A DNA stretch of 33,021 nucleotides from contig CAVZIX010000013.1 in the NCBI GenBank assembly GCA_963775395.1, forward strand, positions 1 through 33,021, read 5' to 3'. Of the stretch, positions 16,156 to 24,471 are shown piece by piece. The notes beneath the pieces are model-generated. The model saw only the letters and a program-made list of their open reading frames with translations. It had not been told where the DNA came from and did not search any database. Both the position numbers and the translations under genes were made by a program. The stretch is from JAIBJN01 sp963775395 (lineage in GTDB: Bacteria > Actinomycetota > Thermoleophilia > Gaiellales > Gaiellaceae). Within the stretch, counting starts at the first letter, position 1. The number at the start of each line of letters is the position of its first letter.

Positions 16156-16980
16156 GCCGAACGCGGGATACGACCCGAAGACGCGCAGCTCACGCGTGAG
16201 GCCGCGCACCTCGGTCAGGGTCTCGTTGGCGAGCGGGTCGAGCGGGTGGCCGGCGAGCACCGCGTCGAAGCGGTAGCGCCACGGCGTGCGCGGGATCGGG
16301 CGCGAGACGAGCTGGACGAGATCGAGCTTGTGGCGCCCGAACGGCTCGATCGCACGGTGCAGCGCGCCCGGCTCGTGGTCGGTGACGAACGAGAATGCCG
16401 TCCGCCACGTCTCGCTCCCGCGGTCGAGGCGGGTGTAGGGCGCGACCGCCACGAAGCGCGTGTACGCCTCCGGGTGGTCACCGACGTCGGACGCGATCAC
16501 GCTGAGCCCGTACATCGCGGCGGCGCGGTCGCTCGCAATCGCCGCTTCTGAGAGATCGCCCTTCTCGGAGACCTCGTGCGCGGCATCGCTCGTCGTGGCC
16601 GCCGCGATCGCGGTCGCCCAGGGCATCTCTGCGAGCAGGCGACGGCACTGGTCGAGCGCCGCCGGGTGCGAGCGGACGACCTTGATCTCCTCCAGCGGGA
16701 CCACGGCGAGCCCAACGAGCGAGTGGCGGATCGGCAGGACCGTCTCGCCCGTGATCGAGAGCGACGACTCGTACAACAGGTCGTGCGTCTCGTTGACGGG
16801 GCCGGAGAGCGAGCTTTCGATCGGCAGCACCCCGAACGAGACCTCGCCCTCGGCCGTGGCGTCGACGACCGCGATGAAGCTCGGGAGCGAGACGAGCTCC
16901 GCGCGCTCCGGGAACAGACGGTCGCAGGCGGCGGCGCTGTGCGCCCCGTCGCGGCCCGGATAGGCCACGGTGGTCTTCAT
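16153..16980 (-). CDS. pheA: Prephenate dehydratase with ACT domain
   Basis: The enzyme converts prephenate to phenylpyruvate in phenylalanine synthesis. It is 275 residues, the normal size of the stand-alone enzyme. The catalytic domain includes VAYPGRDGAHSAAA, the GVLPIESSLSGPVNETHDLL segment and the hallmark TRF motif at 174-176 (YTRFVAVA). The ACT domain has GALH at 205-208 and SRP at 226-228 (VSRPIPRTPWRYRF), the elements that bind phenylalanine in feedback inhibition. It starts 9 nt after the ispH stop, so it looks like the last gene of the hopanoid operon. No functional link between phenylalanine synthesis and hopanoids is established, so shared transcription may be incidental. Confidence 0.94.
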   Translation of the reverse strand: MKTTVAYPGRDGAHSAAACDRLFPERAELVSLPSFIAVVDATAEGEVSFGVLPIESSLSGPVNETHDLLYESSLSITGETVLPIRHSLVGLAVVPLEEIKVVRSHPAALDQCRRLLAEMPWATAIAAATTSDAAHEVSEKGDLSEAAIASDRAAAMYGLSVIASDVGDHPEAYTRFVAVAPYTRLDRGSETWRTAFSFVTDHEPGALHRAIEPFGRHKLDLVQLVSRPIPRTPWRYRFDAVLAGHPLDPLANETLTEVRGLTRELRVFGSYPAFG

Positions 16981-16989
16981 TCCGTGACG

Positions 16990-17916
16990 TTAGCGGAGGC
17001 TTGCGGGAAGTCTGAAGAAGACGTCCTCGCGCGCGATCTCGACATCCTCGCGCTCGGCATAGCCCAGCTCCGCGAGGCGGTCGACAACGCGCTCGACGAA
17101 CACATCGGGCGAGGAGGCGCCGGCGGTGAGGCCAACGGTCTCGTGGCCCTCGAGCCATTCGAGGTCGAGATCGGTCTCGTCGTCGATCAGATAGGCGTCG
17201 GCGCCCTTGCTGTGGGCGACCTCGACGAGGCGATTCGCGTTCGAGCTCGCTTTCGAGCCGACGACGAGCACGAGCGTCGCCTCCTCGCAGATGCGCTTGA
17301 CCGCGTCCTGGCGGTTCTGGGTCGCGTAGCAGATGTCCGCCGAGGGAGGACCGACGAGATCGGGGACGCGCTCGCGGAGAGCATCGACCACGTCGGCGGT
17401 GTCGTCGAGGGAAAGAGTCGTCTGGGTCAGGTAGGCGAGCCGCTGGCCCTCCTCCAGCTCGAGCGCCATGGCGTCCTCGGGGGTCTCGACGAGGACGATC
17501 GAGTCCGGGGCCTCCCCCATCGTGCCCTCGACCTCGACGTGGCCGGCGTGCCCGACGAGCGCGATCTTGTGGCCGCGCCCGGCATAGCGACGCGCCTCGG
17601 CGTGCACCTTGGAGACGAGCGGGCACACGGCGTCGACGATCTGGAGCCCGCGTTCCTTGCACTTCTCGTAGACCTTCGGCGCCACCCCGTGAGCCGAGAG
17701 GACGACGAGCGCACCCTCGGGCACCTCGTCCTCCGACTCGACGAAGACGGCTCCCCGCTCTTCGAGGTCGCGCACGACGTGCACGTTGTGGACGATCTCG
17801 TGGCGGACGTACACCGGCGGACCGTGGCGCTTCAACAGCTCCTCGACGATGTCGATGGCGCGCACGACGCCGGCGCAGAAGCTGCGCGGGCTGGCGACGA
17901 GGACGCGCTTGCTCAT
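16990..17916 (-). CDS. ispH: 4-hydroxy-3-methylbut-2-enyl diphosphate reductase
   Basis: This is the last step of the MEP isoprenoid pathway: a 4Fe-4S enzyme that reduces HMBPP to IPP and DMAPP. It is 308 residues with all three cluster cysteines: Cys14 (RSFCAGV), Cys98 (DAVCPLVSKVH) and Cys196 (DICYATQNRQ). Other conserved elements are VRHEIVHNVHVV, the GTMGEA motif and KASSNANRL. Its ATG overlaps the hpnG stop (ATGA), so it is translationally coupled to hopanoid tail genes. This makes sense as a way to raise isoprenoid supply together with squalene and hopene synthesis. Confidence 0.96.
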   Translation of the reverse strand: MSKRVLVASPRSFCAGVVRAIDIVEELLKRHGPPVYVRHEIVHNVHVVRDLEERGAVFVESEDEVPEGALVVLSAHGVAPKVYEKCKERGLQIVDAVCPLVSKVHAEARRYAGRGHKIALVGHAGHVEVEGTMGEAPDSIVLVETPEDAMALELEEGQRLAYLTQTTLSLDDTADVVDALRERVPDLVGPPSADICYATQNRQDAVKRICEEATLVLVVGSKASSNANRLVEVAHSKGADAYLIDDETDLDLEWLEGHETVGLTAGASSPDVFVERVVDRLAELGYAEREDVEIAREDVFFRLPASLR

Positions 17917-18522
17917 CGCGTCCCTCCGGCGGCGAGGGCGGCCGCCGCGCTCCGCAGGCTCGCGAGGGCGCGCCGCGTTGCGAGCGCCGTCCGCAACGTC
18001 GCGCGCGGCTCGGAGGCGAGCGCCTGGGCGACCACGCGCCAGTCCGTGCCGCCGTCGCTCGTCGCGGCGTGCGCAAGCCTGCCGACCGGCTGCTCGGGTG
18101 TGTCCGAGATGGCCCTGACGACACCGGCGAGCCTGCCGGTGGCCGCGAGCGTGGCGCTCTCCGTGTCGACGGCGGCGGCGCCGGTGCTGCGCGCCAGCTC
18201 GCGCCGCTCGACCGGGTCGTCCACGATCCGCCCCGCGTCGCAGACGATCGCGGTGAGGGCGCCGGGGACGCGCAGCGGCTCGTCCTCCCAGAGCACTGTT
18301 CCCTCGCCGTCAACGACGCGCCGGGCGGTGAGGAGCGTGCCCGGCTCGAGGCCGGAGACGAGCGCGCCCGCCAGCCCGAAGGAGACGAGCGGCCCTTCCG
18401 GCAAGCCGCTCCCGCGCGCCCAGCCCGACGCGCCGGGAGCGCGCTCCGCCCTTGGCGGCGGCGCGCTCCTCGACCGCGAGCGCGCAAGCGAGCGTCGGCG
18501 GGTCGGCTAGCGCAGTGTCCAT
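17913..18522 (-). CDS. hpnG: Hopanoid-associated nucleoside phosphorylase, frame interrupted by a +1 insertion
   Basis: HpnG is known to release adenine from adenosylhopane, giving phosphoribosyl/ribosylhopane. The N-terminus starts at the ATG at 18522, overlapping the hpnH stop by 16 nt (MDTALADPPTLACALAVEE, then AAAKGGARSRRVGLGARERL). An extra A on the plus strand at 18403/18404 then shifts the frame. The body continues in the next frame from LPEGPLVSFGLAGALVSGLEPGTLL through ESATLAATG to the stop at 17913-17915. The span of 610 nt is 1 modulo 3, as one insertion requires; repaired length is 202 residues. Without repair, only a 163-residue fragment from an internal TTG could be made. Position between hpnH and ispH and the phosphorylase-type GLAGAL and DTES motifs support the name. 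Confidence 0.85.
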
Positions 18523-19505
18523 GCGAGGCTCCTGACGGTCTCCTTCACGCTCGAGGTCGTCGCGATGGTGGCGGCGGGCTCGAAGCCGGAGTGGATCCCG
18601 CAGTGCTCGCAGCGGTGGTCGTTGCCGGGCCCGTACCGCTCCCACTCGATGCCGTTCACGAGCGCCTCGTACGTCGGGAAGATCCCGTCCGTGAGGAGGT
18701 AACAGGGGCCCTTCCAGCCGTACGGGTTGCGCGTCACGGACCCCCACGGCGCGCACGGAAGCTTGCGCTCGCCGGTGAGGAAGTCCTGGTAGACGGGGCT
18801 CGCCAGCCAGCGGTAGCCGTGGCGCTTGACCGAGTCGCGGATGAGCCTGAACTTCACCTCGTGCTCGTCCCGCGTCATGGTCAGGTTCGGGTCGATCTGC
18901 GAGTACTGGTAGCCGGGCGCGACGAGCATCCCGTCGATGCCCACCTCGTTCGTGAGGTAGCCCATCATCTCGATGACGTCGTCGACCTCGGTCTCCTTGA
19001 AGATCGTCGTGTTCGTGGTCACGCGGAAGCCGTTCTCGCGCGCCGCGCGGATCGCGTCGACCGCCACGTCCCAGAGGCCCGGGTAGTCGCAGATGTAGTC
19101 GTGGATCTCCTGCATGCCGTCGAGGTGGACGACGAACGTCAGGCGCGGGTCGGGCTCGAAACGGTCGAGCATGTCCACGAGCCGGAGCGCGTTCGTGCAG
19201 AGCTGGACGTTCCGCTTCATCTCGACGAAGCCGGCGACGACTTCCTCGATGCCCTTGAAGATCAGCGGCTCGCCTCCGCAGACGGAGACAACCGGCGCGG
19301 GGCACTCGACGGCGGTCTGGAGGCATTCCTCCACCGTGAGGCGCGCCTTGTTCGACTCGTACTCGCGGATCTTCCCGCAGCCGATGCAGGCGATGTTGCA
19401 GCCCAGCGTGGGCTCGAGCATGATCACGAGCGGGTACCGGTCGTTCCCCTTCTGCGAGGCGACGTAGCGCCCGATCTGGACGGTGCTGCGAAGCGGAAAC
19501 TTCAT
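18507..19505 (-). CDS. hpnH: Radical SAM adenosyl-hopene transferase
   Basis: HpnH joins the 5'-deoxyadenosyl radical from S-adenosylmethionine to hopene, making adenosylhopane, the first step of C35 hopanoid tail synthesis. The 332-residue protein has the radical SAM cysteines at 36, 40 and 43 (CNIACIGC). SVCGGEPL is the SAM-binding GGEP motif. The C-terminal region has extra cysteines (RCEHCGIHSGFEP) as in other HpnH proteins. It starts with ATG overlapping the hpnA stop (ATGA) and ends inside the hpnG start region. The frame is intact, unlike its downstream partner. Confidence 0.95.
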   Translation of the reverse strand: MKFPLRSTVQIGRYVASQKGNDRYPLVIMLEPTLGCNIACIGCGKIREYESNKARLTVEECLQTAVECPAPVVSVCGGEPLIFKGIEEVVAGFVEMKRNVQLCTNALRLVDMLDRFEPDPRLTFVVHLDGMQEIHDYICDYPGLWDVAVDAIRAARENGFRVTTNTTIFKETEVDDVIEMMGYLTNEVGIDGMLVAPGYQYSQIDPNLTMTRDEHEVKFRLIRDSVKRHGYRWLASPVYQDFLTGERKLPCAPWGSVTRNPYGWKGPCYLLTDGIFPTYEALVNGIEWERYGPGNDHRCEHCGIHSGFEPAATIATTSSVKETVRSLAWTLR

Positions 19506-20380
19506 GCTCCTCCCTTCCTGAGCGCCTCGGCGACGGCCCGGGCGAGCGCTGGCTCGACAGGGCCTGGTTCGTACCCGAGTGTACTCACGGCCTTCTCCGA
19601 GGAGAAGTACATGGGCAGGCGCGCGAGACGCACCTCATCTCGATTGACGATGCCCAGCGCCCCGGCCATCTCGGCGACAGCATACGGAACCCGCAGGCGC
19701 GGCCGTCGACGTCCCGCCAGGCGTGCGATCACGGCGAACAGGTCCTCGAGCGAGAGGTTCGCGCCGCCGAGCAGGTAGCGCTCTCCCGGCTCCCCGTGCT
19801 CGAGCGCCAGCGCGTGGCCGCGGGCGACGTCGCGGACGTCGACGACGTTGAGCCCGGTGGTGCTCACGAAGCCGCGGATCTTCCCAGTGGCGACCCCGGC
19901 GACCATGCGGCCGGTCGGCGTCGGCTTGCGGTCGCCGTCGCCGACAGGCGTGGTCGGGTTCACCACCACGGCCCCGGCTTCGAGGGCGAGCGTCTCGGCC
20001 TCCAGCTTCGTCCTCTTGTACGGGACCTCGAGCTCCCAGGCGGGCGGCTCGTCGGCCTCGGTGGCGGGACGGCCGGCGACCGGCCCGCAGGTGCCAGCCG
20101 TGCTCGTGTGGACGAATCGCTCGACGCCGGCCTCGGCGGCCGCCTGGAGCATGTTCCTCGTGCCCTCGACGTTCACGCGCCGATGCTCCGAGGCGGGGGC
20201 GTCGTAGCTGTAGAGCGCGGCGACGTGGACGACGGCCTCGCACCCTGCGACGGCGCGGGCGAGGCCGTGGTGATCGAGGAGGTCGACGCGCTCGTCGCGG
20301 ACCTCCACCCCGCGCTCGCGGAGCTCCCGGGCCACGTGGCCGCCGACGAAGCCGGTGGCGCCGCTGACGTAGACCTTCAC
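19502..20380 (-). CDS. hpnA: Hopanoid-associated sugar-epimerase-like NAD-dependent SDR
   Basis: This is an extended SDR of 292 residues found in many hopanoid loci; its exact reaction is uncertain. The Rossmann motif GATGFVGG is at residues 7-14. The conserved VVHVAALYSYDAP segment, the RVNVEGTRNML stretch and the YKRTK (YxxxK) catalytic pair follow. VNPTTPVGDGDRKPTPTGRMV is typical of HpnA. The GTG start at 20380 overlaps the squalene-hopene cyclase stop (GTGA). The stop overlaps the hpnH ATG, placing it firmly inside the operon. Confidence 0.93.
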   Translation of the reverse strand: MKVYVSGATGFVGGHVARELRERGVEVRDERVDLLDHHGLARAVAGCEAVVHVAALYSYDAPASEHRRVNVEGTRNMLQAAAEAGVERFVHTSTAGTCGPVAGRPATEADEPPAWELEVPYKRTKLEAETLALEAGAVVVNPTTPVGDGDRKPTPTGRMVAGVATGKIRGFVSTTGLNVVDVRDVARGHALALEHGEPGERYLLGGANLSLEDLFAVIARLAGRRRPRLRVPYAVAEMAGALGIVNRDEVRLARLPMYFSSEKAVSTLGYEPGPVEPALARAVAEALRKGGA

Positions 20381-22257
20381 GCGGCGAGGGCGCGGCGAAC
20401 GCGCCCGAGGGCCAGGACCGGCCAGACCTCCCGGTAGAGGTGGTAGTTGATGAGGAAGTCGCGGGGGAAGCCGGTGCCCGTGAAGAAGTCCTCGTCCCAG
20501 CCGCCGTCGGGCCGCTGGTTCTCGGCGAGCCAGGCGACGGCGCGCGCGGCGCAGGCCGAGCGCGCTTCGCCGGCCGCGACGAGCCCGAGCAACGCCCAGG
20601 CGGTCTGCGACGGGGTCGACTCGCCGCGCCCACGCCACGCGAGACCGGCCTCGCCGAGGTCGTACGAGCGGCAGTCCTCGCCGAAGCCTCCGTCGGCGTT
20701 CTGGTGCGCCTCGAGCCAGGCCAGGGCGCGCCGGATCGCGGGATGGTCCGGTCGAAAGCCAGCCGCCCGGAGCGCCGGCAGGACCGCGCCGGTGCCGTAG
20801 ACGTAGTTGACGCCCCAGCGGCCGAACCACGAGCCATCCTCCTCCTGCTCGGCGAGGAGGTAGTCGATCCCGCGGCGCACGTTCGCTTCGTAACCCTGCT
20901 CGCGCGCAAGCAGCTCGACGACGTGGGCGGTCACGTCGGCCGACGGCGGGTCGGTGACGGCGCCGAAGTCGCAGAACGGGATCTTGTAGAGCCACTGCGC
21001 GTCGTTGTCGGCGTCGAAGGCGCCCCAGCCGCCGTTCGCCGACTGCATGCCGGCCATCCAGCGGCAGGCGCGCGCGACGGTAGGCCGGCCGGAGCCGAGC
21101 TCCTCGAGCGCGAGCGCGACGATGGCGGCGTCGTCGATGTCCGGATAGAGGTCGTTGTCGTACTCGAAGGCCCAGCCGCCCGCCTCGAGCCCCGGGCGCC
21201 GGACGGTCCAGTCGCCGCGCTCCCGGATCTCCTCGGCCACGAGCCAGTGGGCGGCGTGCTCGAGGGCGGGCTCCTCCGCCGACACGTCCGCGGCGCGGAG
21301 GGCCAGGAGGGCCAGACCGGTGTCCCACACCGGGGACTGGCACGCTTCGGGGCGGAGCCGGTCTCCCTCCTCGACCATGAAGCGCTTCCAGCCGGCGAGC
21401 CCGCGGCTCACGTAGGGCGACTCGAGCCCGTGGCCTCGGCAGGCGAGCGCGATCAATGACCACACCCACGGCGGCTGGATCCCACCCCACGAGCCGTCGA
21501 GCTCCTGCCGGTCGATGATCCAGCGCTCGGCGTAGTCCAGGGCGCGCTCGCGGCCCGGCTGCACGCGCTGGGCCGCGTACCAGGCGAGCGCGCGGTCGCT
21601 GAGCAGGCCGGCGGTCGTCTTGCGCGGCAAGGCACCGAGGTTGAGCTCGTGGCACGCGCGCCCGGGCGGCAGGTTGCGCACCGGCCGGTAGTGGAGGACG
21701 ACCGTGAGCGGGACGACCGTCTGCCGCGCCCAGCACGCGAAGTCGTAGACCGAGAGCGGCATCCAGGGCTTCATGAGGACGAGCTCAGGAGGGATCTGCG
21801 GGATCTCGTCCCAGGGCCAGAGCCCGAAGAGCGCCAGCCAGATGCGTGTGAACACGCGCGCGCCGCCGATGCCGCCCCGCTCCTCGCAGAAGCGCCGGGC
21901 GGCGGCGAGGCGCTCGTCATCGGCGTCGAGCCCGGCAAGCCGCAGCACCGCGTAGGACTCGAGCGTGGCGGCGAGGTCGGGCTCGCCGCCCCAGTAGATC
22001 GCCCAGAGGCCGTCGGGCCGCTGCCGCGCGAGCAGCTCGTTCACGCAGCGCCGCGTCGTCTCCTCGTCGCGGATGCCCAGGAACTCGTGCAGCAGGAGGT
22101 GCTGCGCGGTCATGGTCACGTTGGACTCGAGCTCGCCGACCCACCAGCCGCCCTCCTTCTGGAGCCCGAGGAGCCGTTCGACCGCGGCGTCGAGCGTCCT
22201 GTCGAGGACGCCCTCGGCGAGGGTGGTCTCTGCTGTCTTCCGTCGGGTCGCGCTCAC
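20377..22257 (-). CDS. shc: Squalene-hopene cyclase
   Basis: This monotopic membrane enzyme cyclises squalene to hopene/diplopterol. It is 626 residues, the normal length. The catalytic acid motif DIDD is at 373-376 (consensus DxDD). Several QW repeats are visible, such as QKEGGWWVGE, QRPDGLWAIYW, QELDGSWGG, QSANGGWGAFD, QEEDGSWFGRWG, QNADGGFGE and QRPDGGWDE. The substrate-channel region NDAQWLYKIPFCDFG is also present. The GTG at 22257 follows a 103-nt gap after hpnE, with a GCGCGC/GCGCGC hairpin at 22282-22298 and no strong ribosome site. Downstream, hpnA overlaps its stop. This is the defining enzyme of the locus. Confidence 0.97.
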   Translation of the reverse strand: MSATRRKTAETTLAEGVLDRTLDAAVERLLGLQKEGGWWVGELESNVTMTAQHLLLHEFLGIRDEETTRRCVNELLARQRPDGLWAIYWGGEPDLAATLESYAVLRLAGLDADDERLAAARRFCEERGGIGGARVFTRIWLALFGLWPWDEIPQIPPELVLMKPWMPLSVYDFACWARQTVVPLTVVLHYRPVRNLPPGRACHELNLGALPRKTTAGLLSDRALAWYAAQRVQPGRERALDYAERWIIDRQELDGSWGGIQPPWVWSLIALACRGHGLESPYVSRGLAGWKRFMVEEGDRLRPEACQSPVWDTGLALLALRAADVSAEEPALEHAAHWLVAEEIRERGDWTVRRPGLEAGGWAFEYDNDLYPDIDDAAIVALALEELGSGRPTVARACRWMAGMQSANGGWGAFDADNDAQWLYKIPFCDFGAVTDPPSADVTAHVVELLAREQGYEANVRRGIDYLLAEQEEDGSWFGRWGVNYVYGTGAVLPALRAAGFRPDHPAIRRALAWLEAHQNADGGFGEDCRSYDLGEAGLAWRGRGESTPSQTAWALLGLVAAGEARSACAARAVAWLAENQRPDGGWDEDFFTGTGFPRDFLINYHLYREVWPVLALGRVRRALAA

Positions 22258-22360
22258 GTCGTCACGCTCTCGTCACATCCCGCGCGCCACACGCGCGCCT
22301 TCCGGCGTTACGCTCGAAAGCGGGTGGAGGGCGGGGTGCCCCATAACCCTTAAGAGTCTC

Positions 22361-23638
22361 TCACGCGGGCGCAGGCGTCTGCGACGACGCATCGATCAGA
22401 GCAGACGCGGCTGCCCGCCCGCTGCGGACGGCGCTCTCCATCGTCGCCGGCCAGCCGGTGGCCGTCCACGCGCCTGCGCGAGCAACCCCGGGGCGGCCCG
22501 TGCCCGGCCCAAGTCGGCGTGCGGCGGTGCCGGGGCGTCCCGCAAACGTCGCGGCCGGCTCGCGGCTCACGCGCGACCATAAGAGCTCCGCCACGCCGAG
22601 CCGGCCGGTGAGCTCGGCCGCCATCGTGTCCACGAGCGCGCGTCCGCGCAGCTCGAGGAGCTCGGGAGCGCCGCTCGAGACGACCGTGAGGTACTGACCC
22701 CGCGGCGGCGGGTGGCCGGTGAGGGCGCCGCGGTCGAAGACCCAGTGCGCTGGGCTGCCCAGGAGCGCCGCGAGCTCGAACTGCAGGATCGGCCGGTCGA
22801 AGAGCAGGTGCACGCTGACGATGGGCGAGTCCTCGAGCCGGGGGTCACCCTCGCCGAGCAGGCGCGCGCTCTCGTCGGGCGGCACGGCCACGACGACGGC
22901 ATCCGCCTCTATGCGCTCGCCGTCGGCGAGGACGACCGCGTTCTCCGCGAGCTCCGCGACGCGCGAATTCGTTCGCACGGTTGCGCCCTTGTCTGCGAGC
23001 ACGGCGGCCGCCGCGTCGCCGTGCATCGCGCGGAGCGGCTCCGCCGGGAGAACGAGGTCGCTCGCGCTTCGCTCCCCGAGCAGCGCGGTCTGCACGGTGA
23101 AGACGCCGAGTGCCGCGCTCACCTCGTCGGCACGCAGGTTGAGCGCCGGGCGAATGAACACGTCCCAGAAGCGGTCGACCGCTGACTGTCCTTGCCCGAG
23201 CCGCCGGAGCAGGCCGGCGAACGTCTCGCCGTCAAGGTCGGCCGGATCGAGGCGCCCGAGCCGGCGCGCAACCCTCGCGATCGTCAGCCGCTCGCCCAGG
23301 GAGACGTGTCCGTACCGGAGGAGCGCGATCGGGCCGGGCGCGATCCTGGCGACGTTCCCGTCCTCGGCGATGACGGGCAGCGAGAGCCGCTCGCGCCGGT
23401 AGGCGGCTCGACTGCCGATGCGCTCGAGGAACGCGAGGTACTCGGTGCAGCAGCCGAGCGCCACATGCTGGCCGTTGTCGGGCGGCGGGTCGGGGTCGCC
23501 CTCGCGCTGGGGCAGCGTCTGCACGGCGCCGCCGAGCGTCGGCCGCGACTCGAGCAGCGTCACGTCGTGCCCGCCATCGGCGAGCTCGAGCGCGGCGGCG
23601 AGCCCCGCGAGGCCGCCGCCGACCACGACCGCCCTCAC
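22361..23638 (-). CDS. hpnE: Hydroxysqualene dehydroxylase / squalene-forming FAD amine-oxidase-type protein
   Basis: HpnE reduces hydroxysqualene to squalene in the HpnCDE route. The 425-residue flavoprotein has the N-terminal FAD motif VVVGGGLAGLAAALELADGGHDV and TLGGAVQT. The HpnE-type NGQHVALGCCTEYLAFLERIG and FWDVFIRPALNL segments follow. At the C-terminus ARAGAWTATGWPATMESAVRSG closes the FAD site. The GTG at 23638 overlaps the hpnD stop (GTGA), so an in-frame extension further upstream is rejected. It ends 103 nt before the cyclase gene. Confidence 0.93.
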   Translation of the reverse strand: MRAVVVGGGLAGLAAALELADGGHDVTLLESRPTLGGAVQTLPQREGDPDPPPDNGQHVALGCCTEYLAFLERIGSRAAYRRERLSLPVIAEDGNVARIAPGPIALLRYGHVSLGERLTIARVARRLGRLDPADLDGETFAGLLRRLGQGQSAVDRFWDVFIRPALNLRADEVSAALGVFTVQTALLGERSASDLVLPAEPLRAMHGDAAAAVLADKGATVRTNSRVAELAENAVVLADGERIEADAVVVAVPPDESARLLGEGDPRLEDSPIVSVHLLFDRPILQFELAALLGSPAHWVFDRGALTGHPPPRGQYLTVVSSGAPELLELRGRALVDTMAAELTGRLGVAELLWSRVSREPAATFAGRPGTAARRLGPGTGRPGVARAGAWTATGWPATMESAVRSGRAAASALIDASSQTPAPA

Positions 23639-24471
23639 AGGGCGGCCACCGCCCGAACCTTGCCGACGGCCGATAGGTGCGGCCGGCGGGAGAAGACGTC
23701 GTAGCCGCGGCCGCGCATCTGCACGAGCAGGCCGCGGTAGATCCCCGCGAAGGCACGGACGCAGAGAGCGCTGCGCCGGTCGAGGAGGGGCAGGAGCTCG
23801 AGGCCCTCGCGCAGCAGCGTCTCCGCGCGCTCGTCCTGGTGCCGCATGAGCTCGCGCCACCGGCTCCGCAGCTGCCCGGCGGCGATCTCGCTCTCGGAGA
23901 CGCCGAAGTGCTCGAGCTCGTCCTGAGGGAGATACACGCGCCCGAGGGCCCAGTCCTCGGCGACGTCGCGCATGATGTTGATCTGCTGGAGCGCCAGGCC
24001 GAGCGTCTCGGCGCGTGGCGCGGCTGCCTCGGGGTCGCTCGGCCCGTAGACCGCCGTGCAGGCGAGGCCGACGGCCCCGGCAACGCAGCGGCAGTACTCG
24101 CGCAGCTCTTCCCAGCTCTCGTAGCGCGTCTTTTCAACGTCCATCAGCCCTCCGGCCACGAGGTCGAACAGCGCGCGGCGCGGAATCGGGTAGCGGTCGG
24201 CCGCGTCAGCCAGCGCGACGAGCACCGGATCTTCGGCGGGGACGTTGGGGATGGCCGCGACGCCGGCCCGGCAGCCTTCGAGCCCTCTGGCCCGTGCCTC
24301 GGCGTCGAGCGTGGGGTCGTCCGCGATGTCGTCCACCCGCCGCGCAAACGCGTAGAGCGCGGCCACGGCGAGCCGTTTCGGCCGCGGCAGGACCGCGATG
24401 CCCCACGCGAAGTTCCGCGCCTCCCGGCGCGTGATGCGGGCAACCTCCGCGTAGGCGTGCTCGACGCTCAT
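23635..24471 (-). CDS. hpnD: Presqualene diphosphate synthase
   Basis: HpnD condenses two farnesyl diphosphates to presqualene diphosphate. The 278-residue all-helical prenyl synthase has the first aspartate-rich motif ARRVDDIADD (Asp47/48 and Asp51/52). The second is QQINIMRDVAEDWALGRVYLP (Asp169, Asp173). It starts at an ATG overlapping the hpnC stop (ATGA), and its own stop overlaps hpnE. Both metal-binding motifs are intact. The order hpnC-hpnD-hpnE and its sequence distinguish it from carotenoid phytoene synthases of the same superfamily. Confidence 0.94.
   Translation of the reverse strand: MSVEHAYAEVARITRREARNFAWGIAVLPRPKRLAVAALYAFARRVDDIADDPTLDAEARARGLEGCRAGVAAIPNVPAEDPVLVALADAADRYPIPRRALFDLVAGGLMDVEKTRYESWEELREYCRCVAGAVGLACTAVYGPSDPEAAAPRAETLGLALQQINIMRDVAEDWALGRVYLPQDELEHFGVSESEIAAGQLRSRWRELMRHQDERAETLLREGLELLPLLDRRSALCVRAFAGIYRGLLVQMRGRGYDVFSRRPHLSAVGKVRAVAAL

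Noticed and set aside
16576..18510. Long plus-strand open frame opposite pheA, ispH and hpnG (644 codons)
   Set aside because: It overlaps three recognisable genes on the other strand and has shadow-type composition with no motif.
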